Positions 1 through 10,991 of a stretch of DNA of 64,000 nt are shown one piece after another. Within the stretch, counting starts at the first letter, position 1. Each line of letters starts with the position of its first letter. Origin of the DNA: Vitis vinifera (Eukaryota > Streptophyta > Magnoliopsida > Vitales > Vitaceae); NCBI RefSeq assembly GCF_030704535.1, contig NC_081810.1:22296501-22360500 (forward strand). The letters are read 5' to 3'. The notes below the pieces were generated by a model. The model saw nothing but the letters and a program-made list of their open reading frames with translations, was not told the DNA's origin and did not search any database. A program made the position numbers and the translations under genes.

Positions 1-1083
1 AGAAGTATTGAGGCTGGAAAGGCTAGAAAGAATGGGCCAAGCTCCAAGCGGGCTGAGTTGGTGGACCAGCTAGGAGGGCCTGCCTGCTCTCGAAAGCCCA
101 GCTCCCACAGGGCCAAAAGTCCTTTTAAGAAAGTGGTTTTGGGCCGCCTTAAAAAGGAGGGGAGATGGGCTGGGTCATTTAGGCCCAATAGTTCTCGGGA
201 GCCCAGCACCCACAGGGCCAAAAGTCCTTTTAAGAAAATGGGTATGGGCTGCTTTAAAAAGGAGGGGAGATGGGCTAGGTCATCTAGGCCCAATAGATCA
301 AAAGAAGTTATGAAGGGGTCAGCCCATGTATCCGTCCTAGGGCTCCCTTCCTCTGCGGCTGGGGAGAACAAGAAAGAGCTCCCGACGCCAAGGTGTACCA
401 GGGACTTCTCGATGCAGGAGGCGTCGGCGCTAGGTCAAGATCGAAACGCCCCGCCGTGGAAGAGCTATACATCAGGTATGTACCCCATCTCGACTATTCT
501 TGGGGGGGTCTCAGGGGAATCGTCTAGCTCTTCTTCTTCTTCTCCTTCTCTTCCCAAGATGGGGGATTCCATGGGGATCTCGCAGTCAAGGCAGCTTGAG
601 GAGACGATTGAAGACCCCCTAGAGACCAAACTACCGCTTTGCATGGTTCTCAAGGATGGACGTTCCTTCTCTCTACCAGGTAATGAAGGGGCCAGTTGCC
701 AAGAGGGAGGGATAGGGGCGGTATCCGTTCGATCTCGAGAAGTTGAGGTCCAGACACCACATCTTCAGATTATTGGAGTAGGAGAAAAGGAAAACGACAA
801 ATCCCCTTGGATAAATAAGAAATTCCTAGGCTTCTGCAAGTCGGTGGGGGTCTCGATTGAAGGTTTTGAGGAGGATATTTTGAGAATTCTCAAGGAGATT
901 GAGAATAGGAGATGTTTCATCAGGAAGTCTAATGAGAAAAAAAGAGGCACATTGTCGGGTTCAAGGAAGGACAGAGAGTTGAAGAAGCTCGTCAGCACCA
1001 TTAACTATGATGGAGTGGCTGGAAGAGAGATAGAGGAAGGGGAGTTGGGAAGGCAAATGATCGTGGTCCCTTATGAAGCTTAG
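1..1083 (+). CDS. LINE ORF1 (gag-like), C-terminal part
   Basis: This frame is open from the left window edge to the TAG at 1081-1083, so it is the C-terminal part of a longer ORF1, which in plant LINEs encodes an RNA-binding nucleocapsid protein. The N-terminal RNA-binding and zinc-knuckle part is not in view. What is visible is a basic, proline-rich tract, a serine run near 520-545, and a charged C terminus. The tract holds two in-frame copies of a unit of about 35 residues (key motif HRAKSPFKK, then KKEGRWA) starting at about 104 and 209. ORF2 starts at the ATG at 1073, overlapping the end of this frame by 11 bp. No stop interrupts it, unlike ORF2. Confidence 0.75.
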   Translation, partial: RSIEAGKARKNGPSSKRAELVDQLGGPACSRKPSSHRAKSPFKKVVLGRLKKEGRWAGSFRPNSSREPSTHRAKSPFKKMGMGCFKKEGRWARSSRPNRSKEVMKGSAHVSVLGLPSSAAGENKKELPTPRCTRDFSMQEASALGQDRNAPPWKSYTSGMYPISTILGGVSGESSSSSSSSPSLPKMGDSMGISQSRQLEETIEDPLETKLPLCMVLKDGRSFSLPGNEGASCQEGGIGAVSVRSREVEVQTPHLQIIGVGEKENDKSPWINKKFLGFCKSVGVSIEGFEEDILRILKEIENRRCFIRKSNEKKRGTLSGSRKDRELKKLVSTINYDGVAGREIEEGELGRQMIVVPYEA

Positions 1084-4000
1084 AGTACTGTCCTGGAATG
1101 TTAGAGGCATGCATGACCCAGATAAAAGGATGGTCATCAAGTCGATGGTGAGAAAACACAAGCCAGATCTGGTTTGTCTTTAGGAGACAAAGATGAAGGA
1201 AATGTCTGATAGGGTTGTCAAGAGTTTGGGAATTGGGAGGAATTTAGGTTGGGTGTCTTTAGATGCTAGGGGTGCTGCAGGTGGGGTGCTAGTAATGTGG
1301 GATAAAAGAGTTTTGGAAGGGTTGGAGTTCGAAGTAGGGTCTTTTTCTATCTCTTGTCGCTTTAGAAATTGTGAAGAGGGTTTTGTTTGGGTTTTCTCTG
1401 GGTTATATGGCCCGAGCAAAGGAAGGGAGAGGAGGGAGTTGTGGGAGGAGTTAGCCGCAATCAAGAGGCTGTGGAATGATCCCTGGTGCATAGCAGGGGA
1501 TTTTAATGTAGTGCGGTTCCCAGCTGAAACGAGCAATGGAAGGCAGATGTCAACTGCGATGAGAGAGTTTTCAAGCTTTATCGATAAGTTTGAACTAGTT
1601 GACCCACCTCTGGGGGGTGGAGCCTTCACTTGGATAGGAGGGGAAGGAGGGGCCCTTAAGGCTCGGTTAGATCGTTTTCTATTCTCAGGAGACTGGGAGG
1701 AACGAGTGACCGGGGCAATGCAATGTCTTCTTACTAGACCTGTTTCTGACCATTGTCCAATTCTGTTGGACTGTGGTGAGGTGAGAAAAGGTAAAAGCCC
1801 GTTTAGGTTTGAGAACATGTGGCTAAGGGTGGAAGGATTTATGGATAAGGTTAAAGAATGGTGGCAGTCTTACAATTTTAGGGGGAGTCCAAGCTTTGTG
1901 ATAGCGAAGAAGCTTCAGGCTTTGAAACACGACCTGAAGTTGTGGAATAAAGAATCCCTTGGCGATGTTTCAGTTAAGAAGAATGCAGCCTGGGAGAAGT
2001 TAAAATATTGGGACAATTTAGAAAGTCTTGGCTCTCTCTCTGAGGAAGATAGGAGGAGTCAAGGGGCAGCCAGAGACGAATTTAATCATTGTGCCATCCT
2101 CGAAGAAATCTCTTGGAGGCAGAAGTCAAGGGCCCTTTGGCTGAAGGAGGGAGATAGCAACACCAAGTTTTTCCATTGGATGGCTAATGCAAGGAGAAGG
2201 GGAAACTTTATTAGTAGCCTAACAATTAGGGGTATTAGGCTGAGTAAAGAGGAGGAGCTTAAAGAAGGGATTGGGTCTTACTTTAAGTCCATGTTTGAGG
2301 ACCCCATAGTGAGAAGACCAAAAGTGGAGTCTGGTCTATTTAATACTCTTGATTCCTTGGATAATGATATTTTGGAGAGGCAATTCTCGATTGAGGAGGT
2401 GCTCAGAGCTCTCTCAGATCTGGGGGGAGACAAGGCGCCAGGGTTGGATGGCTTTACGCTGGCTTTCTGGAAGACCTGCTGGCCTGTTGTTGGGGGGGAA
2501 GTGATGCAGGTCTTTGAGGAGCTCCACTAGCAAAATGTGATCTTTCGAAGCCATAATGCAACCTTCTTAGTGCTTATCCCGAAGAAAGAGGGGGCTAGTG
2601 ATGTGCAAGATTATAGACCAATCAGTCTAGTGGGGAGTCTTTATAAAATTATTGCTAAAGTTCTAGCAAATAGGTTGAAAGGAGTAATGGGAAAATTGGT
2701 TTCGAATAGTCAGAATGCTTTTGTAGAAGGGAGGCAGATTTTGGACACTGTTTTGGTGGCTAATGAGGCGATAGACTCAAGGAAGAGAAGTGTTGGGACA
2801 GGCTTAGTGTGCAAATTGGACATTGAGAAGGCTTATGACCACGTAAACTGGAGGTTCCTCATGTCAATCTTGGAGAAGATGGGTTTTGGTCCAAAATGGC
2901 GTAAATGGATTTTTTGTTGCATATCGACTGTGAGAATGGCAGTGTTAGTGAATGGTACTCCCACAGATTTCTTCTCAACGTTTAGAGGCCTAAGGCAGGG
3001 TGATCCACTCTCACCTTATTTGTTTGTGCTGATCATGGAAGCGTTCAGTAGTTTAATTTCAAGAGCTGAAGAGAATGGTTTTATTAGGGGCTTCAAGGCA
3101 ACGGGAAGACGGGGAGAAGGGGTGTCAGTCTCCCACCTATTGTTTGCTGATGACACTCTCCTTTTTTGTGAGGATGATAGGGATCAGCTGATTTTTTGGA
3201 AGTGGGTTGTAATCTGTTTTGAAGTAGTTTCAGGCCTAAAAATTAATTTGCAGAAAAGCGAAATTATTCCAATTGGGGGAGTGGAAGAGGTGGATAGAGC
3301 TGTTGCAGTTTTCGGGTGTAAAGTGGGGAATCTCCCTACGAATTATCTAGGCCTACCTCTTAGAGCATCCCACAAGTCGTGTAGAGTTTGGGATGGGGTA
3401 GAAGAAAGATTCAAGAGAAAGTTGGCTATGTGGAAAAAACAATATCTCTCTAAGGGAGGTCGTCTTACCCTCATAAAGAGCACACTCTCAAATCTCCCTA
3501 TCTACATCATGTCTCTTTTTGTTATCCCAAGGAAAGTGAGACTCAGATTGGAAAAAATTCAAAGGGAGTTCTTGTGGGGAGATATGGAGGAAAGAAGGAA
3601 GATCCACTTGGTGAGATAGGAGGTTATTTGCAAAGATAAGAGGCATGGAGGGTTGGGGTTAAGGTACTTGAAGGATTTCAATCATGCTTTGCTCGGAAAA
3701 TGGCTATGGAGATTTCCTATAGAAAGGGAGAGTTTTTGGAGAAGAGTCATTGTTGGTAAATTTGGGGAGGTGCAAGGTGGGTGGACCACTAGAGAGGTGA
3801 GAGAGTCTTATGGGACGGGCCTTTGGAAAGACATTAGGAAGGGTTGGGAGGAATTCTTTCTTAGAACTAAGATTCATATTGGAAATGGGAGACGAATTAG
3901 ATTTTGGTGAGACATGTGGGTAGGAGATTCTAAGCTAAAGGATCTCTTCCCTTTGCTGTTTAGAATTGCAGCTAATAATTCTGCAATAGTGGCTGATCTG

Positions 4001-4729
4001 TGGGGAAGACAAGAAGGTGGAGGTGGGGGTTGGAAGGTGCACTTTAGAAGACCCTTTCAAGATTGGGAGTTGGAGGAGGTGAACCGCTTTTTGGGTTACA
4101 TTTCTGCAGTAAGGGTGCAAGAAGGGGAGGATTTTCTGGTTTGGAAAATTGAGAGAAAAGGAACGTTTAAGGTAAATTCTTATTATAGGTCTTTGAAGGA
4201 AGACAATAGCCCTTTATTCCCAGAAAAGGAGGTTTGGGGTTCGTATGCCCCTTTAAGAACTTGTTTTTTTGCTTGGGAAGCAGTTTGGGGTAAAATTTCC
4301 ACTATAGATATGCTAATGAGGAGGGGTTGGTCTATGGCTAATAGATGCAACCTGTGCAAAGAAAATGAGGAAACGGCGAACCACATCCTAATTCATTATG
4401 GTAAGACAAGGGATCTTTGGAACTTGTTGTTTTCTTTGTTTGGGGTGGTGTGGGTGCTCCTGGATTCCGTGAGAAATTTGCTTCTTGAGTGGAAAATGAA
4501 AGGCATGGGGAAGAAAAGGAGTGTAGTTTGGAAAATGGCGCCTATTTGTCTGTTTTGGTGTATTTGGGGAGAGCGAAATCGAAGAACCTTCCTAGAGGAA
4601 GAGATGTCAAATACGAGCTTGAGGAAACTTTTTCTTCGGTCCCTGCTTGAGTGGTCTCAACAATTTGTGGACTTGGACTTGGACTATCTCTCTTTTCGGA
4701 ATTTGTTGGGTGATAAGGTTGTTGTTTAG
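1073..4729 (+). pseudogene. LINE ORF2 with four in-frame stops
   Basis: A single frame of 1219 codons starts at the ATG at 1073, overlapping ORF1. Domains in order: an endonuclease/exonuclease/phosphatase domain at about 1073-1800 (motifs SWNVRG, ETK, GDFNVV, SDHCPI); a reverse transcriptase at about 2540-3330 (YRPISL, FVEGRQI, the catalytic box as FADD, then GLKIN); and a C-terminal zinc-binding region at about 4170-4440 (FFAWEA, CNLC, NHILIHY). Four stops interrupt it: TAG at 1181, TAG at 2528, TAG at 3617 and TGA at 3908. The frame is otherwise unbroken with no indel. The first stop replaces what is normally Gln before ETK, a C-to-T change; the third and fourth fit Trp codons changed by G-to-A. 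No functional protein is expected. Confidence 0.92.
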
Positions 4730-4871
4730 CTAATCCTTATTAGACTTTATCTTTCTCTTGTTGCCATGTTTTGGGCCTTCTTTGTATACAGCCTGTGTAC
4801 ATAGGGAGCGTCCCCTGTTTTCTGGCGTTTTTTAATCTAATGGTTCTCTTTGTCTATCAAAAAAAAAAAAA

Positions 4872-6355
4872 CCATCCCCAATGTACAATCAAACCCAATC
4901 ACAAAGAAGATACAAAAAATAACTTTTAATTGTTTGATCCAAACTTTCATAATTCTCCAAGGCTCTCCTATTTCTCTCCCTCCAAATGGACCAAAAAAGG
5001 CCCGAAGGAGCAACTTTCCAAACCTTTTTCCTTTTTTTGCCAACAAAGGAGCCTCCCTAACTCAAGAACACCCCTCTCATAGAAGAGTGCATCACCCACT
5101 ATACATCAAAAAGAGCAAAAATAAGTTGTCACAAAATGAGAGCTTTCGGAAAGTGAGAGAATATGATCACTTGTTTCTTCTTCTGCTTTGCACATATAAC
5201 ACCTAATAGGCATCCTCCAACCCCTCTTTCTGAGCTAATCCTAAGTCAATATCTTAGCCCAAGTTGCTTCCCAAGCAAAAAAGCTAGCTCTTGTAGGAGC
5301 CCAAGAGGTCCAAACTATACTCTGAGGGAAAGGCTCCGCTCCCCTACTTGCCAAGGAGGAGTAGAAGGACTTAATTGAAAAGTCACTATTCTTTGTCACC
5401 AACAAAACCATAACATAAACAGTACCCAAAGAGATCGAGTGATCATGCAACCTCCCAAAAAAAGGTCATCTACTTCCTCCAACTCCTAGTCATTCAACTG
5501 TCTGATAAACCTAAGGCCCTAACTAACCCTATCCTAAACATCAACCACCCAAGGATTTTTTGAAGAGGCTATAGAATAAAGGTCCAGGAAACAATCACTC
5601 AAAGGCAAATCCCCATACTATTTATCCTTCTAAAACTTCACCATATTCCCTAAGCCAACCTGAAAACTAGTTTTATCTTTGAAAGCCTCTCATCCATTTT
5701 TGATTGCCTTCCAAACCCCCACTCCATAGCTCTCTCTCACCTCTTTCATGCACTCAACCTCATCCTCTTGCCCATACTTACCAACAATAAGCCATTTCCA
5801 AAGAGGATTCCTTTCATTCACAAATCTTCAAGACCATTTTCCCAAAAGAGGCCTATTAAGGATTGAAAGCTTTCTAAAACCCAAGCCCCCTTTTTATTTT
5901 TCTTAGCATAAAATCGACCAATTCACTAGATGGGGCTTGTTAACCAAAGCCCCCTCTCTCCAAAGGAAGTCCTTTTGAATCTTTCCAGTCTAGCCGCCAC
6001 CCTTTTAAAAATGACAAAAAGGAACATGCACTAAATAGGTAAGTTGGATAAAGTGCTCTTAATCAATGTTTGTCTTCCACTTTTTGAGAAAATTGCCTCT
6101 TCCACAAAACAAGCCTTTTTTGGAACTGTTTTTCTAACCTTCCCAAAACCTAGAAGACTTGTAAGGAGCACCCAAAGGGAGACCTAAGTAGGTGTTTAGG
6201 AGAGTACCCACCTTGTAGCCTAAAACCTTAGCAAGCTCCTCCAAATTTGGGACCTCCTCAATAGGAATCAATTCACCTTTTTTTCTCCAGATTAATCTTT
6301 AGCCCTAAACATGCCTCAAACCACATGAAAACCTAGCTCAGGTTCTCTAACAAGG
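4872..6355 (-). mobile_element. Older, degraded LINE fragment (reverse orientation)
   Basis: Read on the minus strand this is the 3' half of another plant LINE ORF2. The C-terminal tail lies at 4873-5050 (a GGREIGEPWR-like motif equivalent to the RERNRR motif). The zinc-binding region lies at 5241-5450 (FSIKSFYSSL, APTRASFFAWEA). The reverse transcriptase end follows to about 6340, where CLGLKIN-like and VGSLL-like stretches are recognisable in shifting frames. Many stops and frameshifts break it. It begins directly after the poly(A) of the sense LINE, so that element probably inserted into this one; the other half would lie beyond the left edge. Confidence 0.8.
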
Positions 6356-6796
6356 CAACTATCACTACATCACATACATAACAAGTGACATATTACTACA
6401 TAAATAAATAGAAATAATCATAAAAGCATGAATTTCAAACAAAATAAAAAAAAAATAGATAAAAGCTAATACTTGAAGAAAACCCATATAGAACCCCAAA
6501 AGAAGATGCAACTTACAAAGACATGAAATCTCCAACAAACTCTTCGAACAAGGAGGATCCATGCCTAGCCAAGCTATCTACCGCCTAGTCTACAAGTCCA
6601 TATATCCAATAGAAGGAGCATCACCAACCCCTTAAGAGGTCTATCATTTACAGTGTCATGCATCTAATATCCAAGGGCCCCCACCCTCCTCCCCCTCCCA
6701 CTCCCCTCCCCTTGAGAAACTAAAGATAAAACTTTTGAATCCCTTTCACCAGGAACATGTTAAGGCACAAAATCTTTGCCTGAATTAAAATATTCA
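6356..6796. other. No gene seen
   Basis: AT-rich sequence with a C-rich stretch near 6670-6720. It lies between LINE pieces and may be a decayed LINE or intron filler. I see no exon of the neighbouring isopentenyltransferase gene and no RNA gene. Confidence 0.5.
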
Positions 6797-6805
6797 AACA
6801 ATGTT

Positions 6806-6875
6806 TTTTTTTTTTTTTTTTTGATAAGTAAATCATAATTGTATTAAAACAGAGGCAAAAAGCCACAAAGCATAC
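6806..6875 (-). mobile_element. Very short 5'-truncated LINE insertion
   Basis: A poly(T) run followed by GATAAGTAAATC and then AGGCAAAAAGCCACAAAGC, about 70 bp in all. It shares poly(T)-GATA(A/G)GTA and a GGC-AAA-GCC motif with the LINE tails at 8803 and 9817. It is flanked by a 9-bp direct repeat AACAATGTT at 6797-6805 and 6876-6884, the target-site duplication. It is the shortest of the three truncated copies here, all inserted with the poly(A) on the minus strand. Confidence 0.75.
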
Positions 6876-6884
6876 AACAATGTT

Positions 6885-7734
6885 AAAATCTCTGCCTCAA
6901 AAGCTAAGACTGGCTAGCTGGCCTAAATAAAGTCTTGACTCTATTGCCTTGATTTCTAGGAATACCATTGATCCCCATATGCATTAGGTTCCTTAATGAC
7001 CAACCATCAAAGTTGAACATGAAATAATGGATATCCACGCAGCCACAACCATATCCTTTCTTATTAACACTACACACCACACGCCTCTTTCCAATCTATC
7101 ATAACAATTATCAACAATTACCCAAAAAATCCTTCAAGACAATCCCTAAATAGAAGTGAAGAAAAGGATTGCATCCCTAAAGACTCTAAAGATACAAATC
7201 CTCAAATATCCTAACATTTCATTCCAACAAAATGGCCTATATGAAAGCAAACATAGCTCCCCTAACAAAGCACTTTACTCCTAGGCCCTCAAAGGAGATA
7301 ACCATAATTTTCTATAGTTATTTATTTTTTTTATTTTTTTCGAGCATGTGGTGCAAGGACTCAAACCTAGAGGCTCTGCCATCACAAACCCAATACCTTA
7401 CCACCCAAGCCTAGCCTCAAGATGCAGTCTATATGGACAAAATGAGCTCAAATGGAGCAAATTGTAACCCAACCTAAGATTTGGTTGGGCCCTTGGCAAT
7501 CAAATCTAATTATCAAGCTTGTGGATTGGTGCTCTGTTTCCAAATTGTATGTTAGAAGAGCAAATCTACAACAAATTCGTGGATTAGCATTTTTAGAGTG
7601 ATTTGGAGCAAATATACATGGTTATGTGATGAATTCCATATAAAATAATATGTGTTGGGTTAGAGGGACTTGAAATCGGCTTAATAATAATAGCTCAAGA
7701 GCTAGGGTCTTAGGATCCTCTCTTTAAGATTTTG
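6885..7734. other. No gene seen; probable intron of the isopentenyltransferase gene
   Basis: AT-rich filler. Near 7340-7420 there is a repeat-like stretch (GGACTCAAACC ... CCACCCAAGCCTAG) of a kind common in plant dispersed repeats. No conserved exon is visible on either strand. Confidence 0.4.
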
Positions 7735-8600
7735 GGCAAGTTGTTAATGAAGATCATCAGTTGGAAGGTTTGGGATCCAAAAGGACCAAAAAGGTCATAA
7801 AGGAACTTCTAGGAAAAGTCACTTCTAATGTAGCTATGCTTCAAGAGACAAAGAAAGAGTTGTGTGACATAATTTTGCAAATAGCAATTGGATGGCTCGA
7901 AATAAAGAGTGGGATGAAGTCCCAACCTTTGAGCCTTCAAGAGGTATTCAGAAAAACGGGCATGTTAAAATGCTTTCCAAATGGTGAAGGGATTAACTCC
8001 TTCTCAATCTCAAAAAACCATCCCTCAAGTGGTGAAGGGATTTTTTTGGCTTTCCACAGTTTACAAGGCCTAATGACCTTACTCTCAAAAAGGATTTTTT
8101 GGAAAAGTTATCAAATCTTTTGAGACCAACCTTTCCAAGATGGTGTATTTGGGGAGATTTTAATGTTACTAGAAGGGATTCAAATAAGTCAAGCAGCTCT
8201 AAGAGTACCTCCAGTGTTAGAAACTTTGATGAAGTTCTCAAGCAATGCGAGCTAGTTGACCCCTCTTAGGAATACTACATTCATGTGGTCAAACTTGCAA
8301 GTGTCTCCTGGTTGTAAAAGGTTAGATAGGTTTTGTAATCATTGGATCAGATGTTAGTTCCCCCAATCTCTAAGAAGCCTTGTCCTGTCCAGTTTCTAAC
8401 CATTGTCCATTGCCTTTAAGCCTTAGTTACCAATCCTTTCAGGTAGGAACCAGCTTCTTTTAGGTTTTGAAAACATGTGGTTAGTTCATCTTGGGTTCAA
8501 GTATTGTTTAGCACTTGATGAGGGAAATGTCAAGGAGTGGGTTGGGAAGGTCATAGATTTATACAAAAGTTCGGCCTCCCTAAGTTATCTTTATGGGTTT
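7735..8600 (+). pseudogene. Degraded LINE endonuclease-domain fragment (sense)
   Basis: Short conserved blocks of a LINE ORF2 N-terminal endonuclease can be read in shifting plus-strand frames: MLQETKKE near 7830, WCIWGDFNVT near 8140-8170, CELVDPS near 8245, then a degraded SNHCPL near 8395 and ENMW near 8470. Several stops and frameshifts separate them. No reverse transcriptase follows, so only the 5' part of the element remains. It is unrelated in position and orientation to the minus-strand LINE tails on either side. Confidence 0.75.
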
Positions 8601-8802
8601 TTTAAGTTGGTTTTGTAACCTGTCTCAGTTGTGCAAACTATTTTGGCATTTTTGTTGAGAGATTTTCTTCTTTTTGTCAAATTGTGCACAGTAGAAGGAT
8701 CTCTTATCCTTCTAGATTCTCTTTATCAAATGAAATGAAATAGTTTTTTTCTCATTAAAAGAGTTTTCTTATACATGGAAATGAGATTTCTTTTTCCATT
8801 TT

Positions 8803-9017
8803 TTTTTTTTTTGATAAGTGAGAGCAAAAAATATATTAAAGAAGGCCGAAAGGCCGCACCGCATACAAGAGGTATACAAAGCAGCCACAAGGCCAAAGAA
8901 ACAAAAACAGGAACACCTCACCAGCCCTTAGGGGACCGCTACCCACTCCAAGAAGCCTAGAAGTGAAGAGGACTCCTCTCCCCTATACAACTTAGCCCAA
9001 CTCCACAGACTACATAC
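8803..9017 (-). mobile_element. 5'-truncated LINE tail with 20-bp target-site duplication
   Basis: Poly(T), then GATAAGTGAGAGC, then AAGGCCGAAAGGCC, about 215 bp in total: the 3' end of a LINE on the minus strand. The flanks match perfectly over 20 bp (GAGATTTC..CCATTTT) at 8783-8802 and 9018-9037, the target-site duplication. The perfect duplication points to a fairly recent insertion. Confidence 0.85.
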
Positions 9018-9037
9018 GAGATTTCTTTTTCCATTTT

Positions 9038-9803
9038 ATTATTATACTCTTAATTTGGAGTCCACAATTAATAATAAAAATTGTATTTTCACCCAAAAAT
9101 GAACATTGAAAGCATCTATGTAACTATTGTATGGAATTAAAAAGAAAGAAAATCGGTTTATTGCAAAAAAATAAAATGAATGAAGAAACACATGTAGATT
9201 GAACAATTTTTGCAATAGAATCTTTCTTTTCCTTCCTTTTTTTTTTTTCTTTTTGGATATCCAAATATAAGTTTATTGAATTTTACAATGGACAAATTGT
9301 CATGGTATTGGTGGTTGTGAAGAAAAGAAGTACTAATTTCTGAAAACCAATATTTAAAAATACAAATACCAATTTAAAGTAAAATTGCAAAAGATGTTAA
9401 TAACACTTCCCAAACCCATGATTTGAGTAGTTTTAGATGGAATTCACTTTTCATGTGGCTATCATGTCATCTGAAGAGTTTTTCCTTTTTCTCCTTAAAT
9501 ATATTGCTAGAATATTATGCCTTTTAGTCCTCACTCCCAATCAATCTTCTTTCAAATTAGACTGAAAGGTATAATAACAAAACAGCGCATTGTATAGCAA
9601 AGAACTTCAAAAGCTTCTCAATGTCAATATATTTTCAGGCCAAAGATATGTAAATCAGATCAAAAGTATTCAGACCACATATGGTTCATCTATGCTTAAT
9701 CTACTTTCCAATTTTTTTTTCTTTGGTTTCAAAAATAGAAAATCACTTGCTAGTGTGCCCCATAATCTGTTCAGTTACTAACAAAGACAACTAAGAGAAA
9801 GAT
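9038..9803. other. No gene seen; AT-rich intron filler
   Basis: AT-rich sequence with a poly(T) run near 9238-9251 followed by GGATATCC, possibly another LINE tail remnant, but I see no duplication around it. No exon of the isopentenyltransferase gene is visible. Confidence 0.4.
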
Positions 9804-9816
9804 GTCCTTTCTCTGC

Positions 9817-10602
9817 ATTTTTTTTTTTTTTTTTTGATAGGTAAAGATAATTCATTAAGAGCCAAAAGGCTAGAGAAAGGGTATACACGGAGTATAGCAA
9901 GAAACAAAGAAGCAAAAAACAAAAAGATAAACAAGTCTGACCCTTACTTGGTGGCTAGCCAATCTACAAAATCTATCAAAGAGAGAGTGCGTTCCTCTAT
10001 ATACACCCTAACCCAATTCACAGAAGTGTACAAAAAAATGAATTTAATATCTTGGTCGTTCCTCTCAATATCATCAAAGGTCCTCCTATTTCTTTCTTTC
10101 CAAATGGTCCACATCAGGCAAAGGGGGCAGCTCTCCAAGCTTTCTCCCTTTTCTTGCCCCCGAAAGATCCATGCCATCTTAGGAGGTTCCTTTTCACAGA
10201 GGAGTGCATCACCCATTGCACCCCAAAAAGGTAGAAGATCAGAAGCCATAACATTCTGGCCTTCTCACAAAACAAGAGAAGGTGATCTATGGTTTCCTCC
10301 TCATATTTGCACAAAAAGCACCTATTGGGGATGCTCCAACCAAATCTCTTCAGGCAGTCAGTGGTGAGCAGCCTACACCAGGCCACCTCCCAACCAAAGA
10401 AGCTAGTCCTAATTGGAACCCAAGGCGTCCAAATAGTTCTAGTCGGGAAGGGGGGCTTGATGCCCCTTGACAATGAGTTATAGAAAGACTTGACAGAAAA
10501 GGTCCCATTCTTGTTCTCTTTCCACCGGAGCAAGTCATTCACACCTCTTCTAATGGTCAAAGGATGAAGCTTGCTTAATAAGCTTTCTACTTCTCCCACC
10601 TC
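9817..10602 (-). mobile_element. 5'-truncated LINE with coding remnant and 13-bp target-site duplication
   Basis: A poly(T) run and GATAGGTAAAG mark the 3' end. Reading leftwards from 10599, the minus strand encodes the C-terminal part of LINE ORF2: FSVKSFYNSL, VPIRTSFFGWEVAW, a zinc-binding CFLCKYEEET..HLLLFC region (10114-10599), then in a shifted frame MWTIWKERNRRTF (9944-10249). A frameshift near 10.15-10.2 kb joins the two blocks. A 13-bp direct repeat GTCCTTTCTCTGC flanks the insert at 9804-9816 and 10603-10615. The copy is cut off inside the reverse transcriptase C-terminal region, as expected for incomplete target-primed reverse transcription. Confidence 0.9.
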
Positions 10603-10615
10603 GTCCTTTCTCTGC

Positions 10616-10991
10616 TATTACTGTCATTAAGCAAGGAAACTTGACTTTTCTCCTCAGTTTCCAACCGTGAAAATTACGGAAAGAAGAAACTACACTTCCA
10701 AATTAACTCTAAATCAATATGTCAAACTTTTAATTCTAAATAAAGGACTAATAGTAAAAGGGAAAAATCCAAATCTCCACAAACATAAAACTAATCTCCA
10801 TGTGAGAAACTCCATTCCCTTGGTGTTCACATGGAGAACAGAATTTGCAACTTCTCAAAAACTCTTGAAATGACTCTTTCAACTTCCTTTTAAGACATTA
10901 TATTGTTTAGCATGCACATGTATTGCAGTTGCCACTACCTCTAATATGTTTTTGTTAAAAACAAAATAAATAATTATTTGACATTCCTTAC
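10616..10991. other. Intron sequence downstream of exon 5 of the isopentenyltransferase gene
   Basis: AT-rich, with no ORF or repeat that I recognise. The donor site of the preceding exon (GTAAGG, minus strand) is at 10991-10986, so this is the start of intron 5. Confidence 0.6.

Larger units (their letters stand above)
1..4871 (+). mobile_element. LINE (L1-type non-LTR retrotransposon), open at the left edge
   Basis: A plant L1-type LINE read left to right: the end of ORF1, an overlapping ORF2 (endonuclease, reverse transcriptase, C-terminal zinc-binding region), a 3' UTR of about 130 bp and a poly(A) tail at 4859-4871, preceded by TTTGTCTATC. The 5' end lies outside the window, so full length and target-site duplication cannot be judged. 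The tail abuts an older LINE in the opposite orientation, which suggests this copy inserted into that one. ORF2 carries four nonsense codons but no frameshift, so the copy is dead yet fairly young. It lies antisense to the tRNA isopentenyltransferase gene and probably inside one of its introns. Confidence 0.93.

Noticed and set aside
1180..1818. 212-codon open frame on the minus strand
   Set aside because: Shadow of the LINE endonuclease domain on the plus strand.
9834..10367. 177-codon open frame on the plus strand
   Set aside because: It is the antisense of the truncated LINE ORF2 on the minus strand, whose motifs (FFGWE, CFLCK, WKERNRR) are genuine.
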